Shown: positions 61,066 through 64,000 of the stretch, piece by piece
How positions within the stretch are numbered: the stretch's first letter is position 1
How the letters are laid out: every line of letters starts with the position of its first letter
Source of the DNA: Paludibacteraceae bacterium
Lineage (GTDB): Bacteria; Bacteroidota; Bacteroidia; Bacteroidales; Paludibacteraceae
NCBI GenBank assembly: GCA_017647145.1
Contig: JAGCLD010000032.1
Span: forward strand, 1-64,000
Direction: 5' to 3'
Length of the DNA: 64,000 nucleotides
Position numbers and translations under genes: made by a program
The notes under the pieces: model-generated
Seen by the model: only the letters and a program-made list of their open reading frames with translations
Told to the model about the DNA's origin: nothing
The model's database searches: none

Positions 61066-62271
61066 TTACAAAATTCTTGGTTCGTCGGGGTGAATGCCAT
61101 AATACATGCGAAGAGGTGTGCTGGTCACTTTAATAAAACCTTTAGCTTCATCTGAAGTCCAGCCACGTTGCATTTCGCCATATTCTCCTAATTTGCTCTT
61201 GGTTAAGTCGTCCGGACTATCTACACCTACGGTTTGAAAACTGTATGGACGTAGTTGTAATATGGCTGTGCCATTTACATTGCGTTGTGAACTGGTGAGC
61301 ATAGCTTCCATGTCGGGCATCACAGGCTCCAGATACTGACTCTCATGTAAGAATGCACCATACCAGTTGGCTATCTGATCTTTCCAGTATTGTTGCCACT
61401 TGCTGAGTGTGCTTTTTTCGAGCAAACGATGTGCTTCAATAATCAATTTGGGCGCTGCGGCCTCAAAGGCCACACGGCCTTTAATGCCAATGATGGTGTC
61501 GCCCACATTGCAGTCGCGTCCAATGGCGTATGCGGAGCCTATTTCCTCTATCTTTTGGATAGCCTTAATTTTATCTTCAAATACTTCGCCATTTACAGCA
61601 TAAATCTCTCCTTGTTTAAACTCAATGCGCAGTTCAGATGGTTCTTCTGCAGTGGCATGTTTTAGGTAGGCTTCTTCAGGAAGACCTTGTGTGGGGTCAA
61701 GCAATTCGCCCCCGCAAATGCTGGTGCCCCAAATGCCTACATTATAAGAGTATTTTAATTTAGTAAAATCGGCATGAAATCCGTTAGCGTTGAGATAATC
61801 AACTTCTTCCTGACGACTCAATGCTTTGTCGCGTGTGAGTGTGATGATTTCTACTCCAGGTGCCATCACTAAGAAGGTCATATCAAAACGTATCTGATCA
61901 TTTCCCGCTCCTGTACTACCGTGAGCAATAGCATCAGCCCCAATCTCATTGGCATAACGAGCAATGGCCATGGCTTGAAAGATGCGTTCGGAAGAAACAG
62001 AGATGGGGTAGCAATTATTACGCAAAACATTACCAAATATCATGTATTTGAGGCTCTTTTCGTAATACTCCTGTGTCACATCAAGCGTCACATATTTTGT
62101 GGCCCCTAATTTATACGCATTCTCTTCATTTTGCTTAAGTTGTTCCGGAGAAAATCCTCCGGTGTTAGCACACGCTGCATATACTTCATATCCTTTTTCT
62201 TTGGCTAAATACATCACAGTGTAAGATGTATCCAAGCCGCCGCTGTAAGCGACTACTACTTTTTTACTCAT
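61066..62271 (-). CDS. argG: Argininosuccinate synthase
   Basis: It joins citrulline and aspartate using ATP. The start is ATG at 62271 (MSKKVVVAYSGGLDTSYT); a TTG two codons earlier is not needed. The 401-residue protein has the PP-loop YSGGLDTSYT, the citrulline-binding GSTGAGNDQIRFD and SYNVGIWGTSICGGEL. Length is normal. It is the second gene of the operon, 39 bp after the GNAT gene, and the next start follows by 1 bp. Confidence 0.97.
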   Translation of the reverse strand: MSKKVVVAYSGGLDTSYTVMYLAKEKGYEVYAACANTGGFSPEQLKQNEENAYKLGATKYVTLDVTQEYYEKSLKYMIFGNVLRNNCYPISVSSERIFQAMAIARYANEIGADAIAHGSTGAGNDQIRFDMTFLVMAPGVEIITLTRDKALSRQEEVDYLNANGFHADFTKLKYSYNVGIWGTSICGGELLDPTQGLPEEAYLKHATAEEPSELRIEFKQGEIYAVNGEVFEDKIKAIQKIEEIGSAYAIGRDCNVGDTIIGIKGRVAFEAAAPKLIIEAHRLLEKSTLSKWQQYWKDQIANWYGAFLHESQYLEPVMPDMEAMLTSSQRNVNGTAILQLRPYSFQTVGVDSPDDLTKSKLGEYGEMQRGWTSDEAKGFIKVTSTPLRMYYGIHPDEPRIL

Positions 62272-62310
62272 AATCAATAATACTTTACCTAAGAAATACT
62301 AAAAGAAAAT

Positions 62311-62859
62311 CTATTTCCCGACATTGTCCGGGTCTGATGGGTCAAACAACATGCCGGTGCAAATGCATCTCACCTTGTTGTTGCGCAACAAAACATCGTA
62401 GTTGCAACATCCCTCACAGCCTTTCCAAAACTCCTCATCATCGGTCAATTCAGAAAATGTAACAGGCTTATAACCAATCTTTGTGTTCATTTTCATAACC
62501 GGAAGGGAGGTGGTGATGCTGAATATTTTTGCGGTTGGAAATCGTCGTCGGGCAAGTTCAAAAGTCTTTTCTTTAATACGACTGGCAAGACCTTGACCAC
62601 GATAATCAGGATCTACAATCAAGCCTGATGTGGCGACAAAATCGTCATGTCCCCAACTTTCAATGTAACTGAATCCAACTAATTTCTCACCCTCTAAAGC
62701 TACAACAGCTTTGCCATTGCACATTTTTTCTGTAATGTAGAGAGGAGAACGTTTAGCTATGCCTGTTCCGCGCTTCAAGGCAGACTCATAGATGAGCTGG
62801 CACACCAATTCAGAATACTTTGTATGCTCTTCTGTGGCATACATCACTTCAATTTCCAT
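62311..62859 (-). CDS. GNAT acyltransferase, probable N-succinylglutamate synthase
   Basis: The first committed step of a succinyl-type arginine pathway needs an enzyme that loads glutamate with succinyl from succinyl-CoA. The 182-residue GNAT has the acyl-CoA motif GLIVDPDYRGQGLASRIKEK and FSITTSLPVMKMNTKIGYKPV. A related Bacteroides thetaiotaomicron gene at the head of the same operon type was assigned this role from genetics, as I recall. The C-terminal 30 residues hold a cysteine cluster (CEGCCNYD...VRCICTG) not usual for GNATs. It is the first gene of the operon. Confidence 0.75.
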   Translation of the reverse strand: MEIEVMYATEEHTKYSELVCQLIYESALKRGTGIAKRSPLYITEKMCNGKAVVALEGEKLVGFSYIESWGHDDFVATSGLIVDPDYRGQGLASRIKEKTFELARRRFPTAKIFSITTSLPVMKMNTKIGYKPVTFSELTDDEEFWKGCEGCCNYDVLLRNNKVRCICTGMLFDPSDPDNVGK

Positions 62860-62910
62860 ACTCTAATACCTAATTATATAAATAAATGTTAACAACACAT
62901 AAATCTTTTA

Positions 62911-62942
62911 CAAAAGTAGTGAAAAGTAAGGAAAAAGACAAA
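62911..62942 (-). promoter_or_regulatory. Promoter of the arginine operon
   Basis: TTTG (62942-62939), 20 bp, then TACTTTTG (62918-62911) on the minus strand, 51 bp before the ATG. No ARG-box palindrome was recognised, and argR is not in the window. Confidence 0.75.
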
Positions 62943-62981
62943 TAAAGTTACTTTTTTTCTCTATTTTATTCGTTTGTAGGG

Positions 62982-64000
62982 CTATCTGATAAATAGTAAC
63001 TCCCTATATTTGGGTAAAGACCACATCTCATCGTCAACAATTAGTTCTAAATGGTCGGCGTGATAACGAATAATCTCAAAATAGGGCAAGACAGTATCGT
63101 GATAGCACACTGCTTTATCATATGCATTCTCGAGGCGATTAGCTACTTTACGTGCCTCTACCATCTCATCTACATTACGCTTTAAGGCGATCACATGACC
63201 GGTGATCTCTTCCACCAGTGCGCCATCCATGAGCGATAACTCGCTTGATTTTTCTTCGGAATATATCTGTTTGATTTTGTAAAGATTATCTAATAATAAC
63301 GACTGATAACGCGTAGCAACGGGAATAACATGACTCAACACCAAGTCACCCAATACACGAGCCTCGATTTGAAGTTTTTTAGTGTAAATCTCCCACTTTA
63401 CCTCATTGCGGGCCTTCAACTCAGTTTTGCTCATCACACCCATGTCCTTGAAAATCTTCACACTCTCTGCTGAGGTATATGACTTGAATATCTTGGGAAC
63501 GCTATCTTCGCAATCCAAACCACGCCTCATCGCCTCTTCCTTCCATTCATCACTATAACCATTACCCTCAAAGCGAATGGGCTTGGATGTCTTAATGTAA
63601 CACTTAAGCACTTCAAAAATAGCTTGATTAACACTCTTCCCACAATCAATCTTAAAGTCAACTTCTGTCTTAAAATCAGTAAGTTGAGCAGCCATAGCGG
63701 TGTTTAAGACAATCATAGCGCTAGAACAATTAGCACTCGAACCCAAGGCTCTGAATTCAAAACGATTACCCGTAAAGGCAAAAGGAGAAGTGCGGTTACG
63801 GTCTGTATTGTCTAATAACACCGCCGGTATGTGAGCAATGCCAAGGCTTAACCTCTTTTTCTCGTCAAGTAAAATAGCCTCCTCTTCGGTGCTGTTTTCT
63901 AATTTGTCAAGAACATCACTAATCTGCTTGCCAAGAAATGCTGAAATAATAGCAGGAGGTGCTTCATTTGCACCTAAACGATGTGCATTAGTTGCCGAAC
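62982..64000 (-). CDS. glnN: Glutamine synthetase type III, 5' end outside window
   Basis: It makes glutamine from glutamate and ammonia with ATP. The visible C-terminal 338 residues, of about 700-730 in the family, contain SATNAHRLGANEAPPAIISAFLG and LLDNTDRNRTSPFAFTGNRFEFRALGSSAN, both hallmarks of the type III (GSIII) family common in Bacteroides, then the helical C-terminal region. The frame continues past the window edge. No terminator was recognised between its stop and the arginine promoter 39 bp downstream. It lies beside the arginine operon, which draws on glutamate. Confidence 0.95.
   Translation of the reverse strand, partial: SATNAHRLGANEAPPAIISAFLGKQISDVLDKLENSTEEEAILLDEKKRLSLGIAHIPAVLLDNTDRNRTSPFAFTGNRFEFRALGSSANCSSAMIVLNTAMAAQLTDFKTEVDFKIDCGKSVNQAIFEVLKCYIKTSKPIRFEGNGYSDEWKEEAMRRGLDCEDSVPKIFKSYTSAESVKIFKDMGVMSKTELKARNEVKWEIYTKKLQIEARVLGDLVLSHVIPVATRYQSLLLDNLYKIKQIYSEEKSSELSLMDGALVEEITGHVIALKRNVDEMVEARKVANRLENAYDKAVCYHDTVLPYFEIIRYHADHLELIVDDEMWSLPKYRELLFIR

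Overview
The window is chromosomal DNA from a member of the Bacteroidales. The evidence is a primary sigma factor of the short Bacteroidetes type, many promoters of the form TTTG-N19/20-TAnnTTTG, a surface protein with a type IX secretion C-terminal tail, several Bacteroidetes-only families (DUF4494, DUF4199, DUF6452, DUF6048, DUF4827), a class III fructose-bisphosphatase, a type III glutamine synthetase, and an arginine pathway built on N-succinylornithine carbamoyltransferase. The family within the order cannot be fixed from this sequence alone.

Layout. 1-1.2 kb: the end of a probable integrated element, with a Bacteroidetes-type tyrosine integrase next to the 3' end of mnmE. 1.2-11 kb: mnmE, tRNA-Leu(CAA), dnaA, a DUF4494-yggS-recQ operon and clpB. 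11-14.2 kb: a membrane protein, a family 2 glycosyltransferase and three small envelope or unknown proteins. 14.2-23.5 kb: transketolase-mntP-radA, then thrA, two lipoproteins and glmM. 23.5-28 kb: relA and a metallopeptidase lipoprotein on the minus strand. 28-35.9 kb: fbp, pyruvate:ferredoxin oxidoreductase, yebC and ferritin. 36-41.6 kb: a FISUMP-like protein, a Wzi-like barrel, coaE, an MsbA-like exporter and a SpoU methyltransferase. 42-49 kb: a large secreted surface protein, a SPOR lipoprotein, rpoD and an HtrA protease. 49-54.7 kb: L-serine dehydratase with a BASS transporter, a small ferredoxin, and a porin with an inner-membrane gate protein. 54.8-62.9 kb: an eight-gene arginine operon, complete from glutamate to arginine except for carbamoyl phosphate supply. 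63-64 kb: the C-terminal part of glutamine synthetase III.

The genes are mostly housekeeping. The least explained material is intergenic. Three loci hold arrays with an exact 11-bp period, each about 55-70 bp upstream of a sigma-type promoter. Two of them share unit sequences and orientation. There are also dispersed hairpin repeats in three intergenic regions, a terminator-like hairpin directly at the predicted start of the fbp transcript, a long hairpin in the rpoD leader, and a sharp reversal of G/C strand bias near 41.6-42 kb between two genes on the same strand. No CRISPR array, rRNA or complete insertion sequence was seen.
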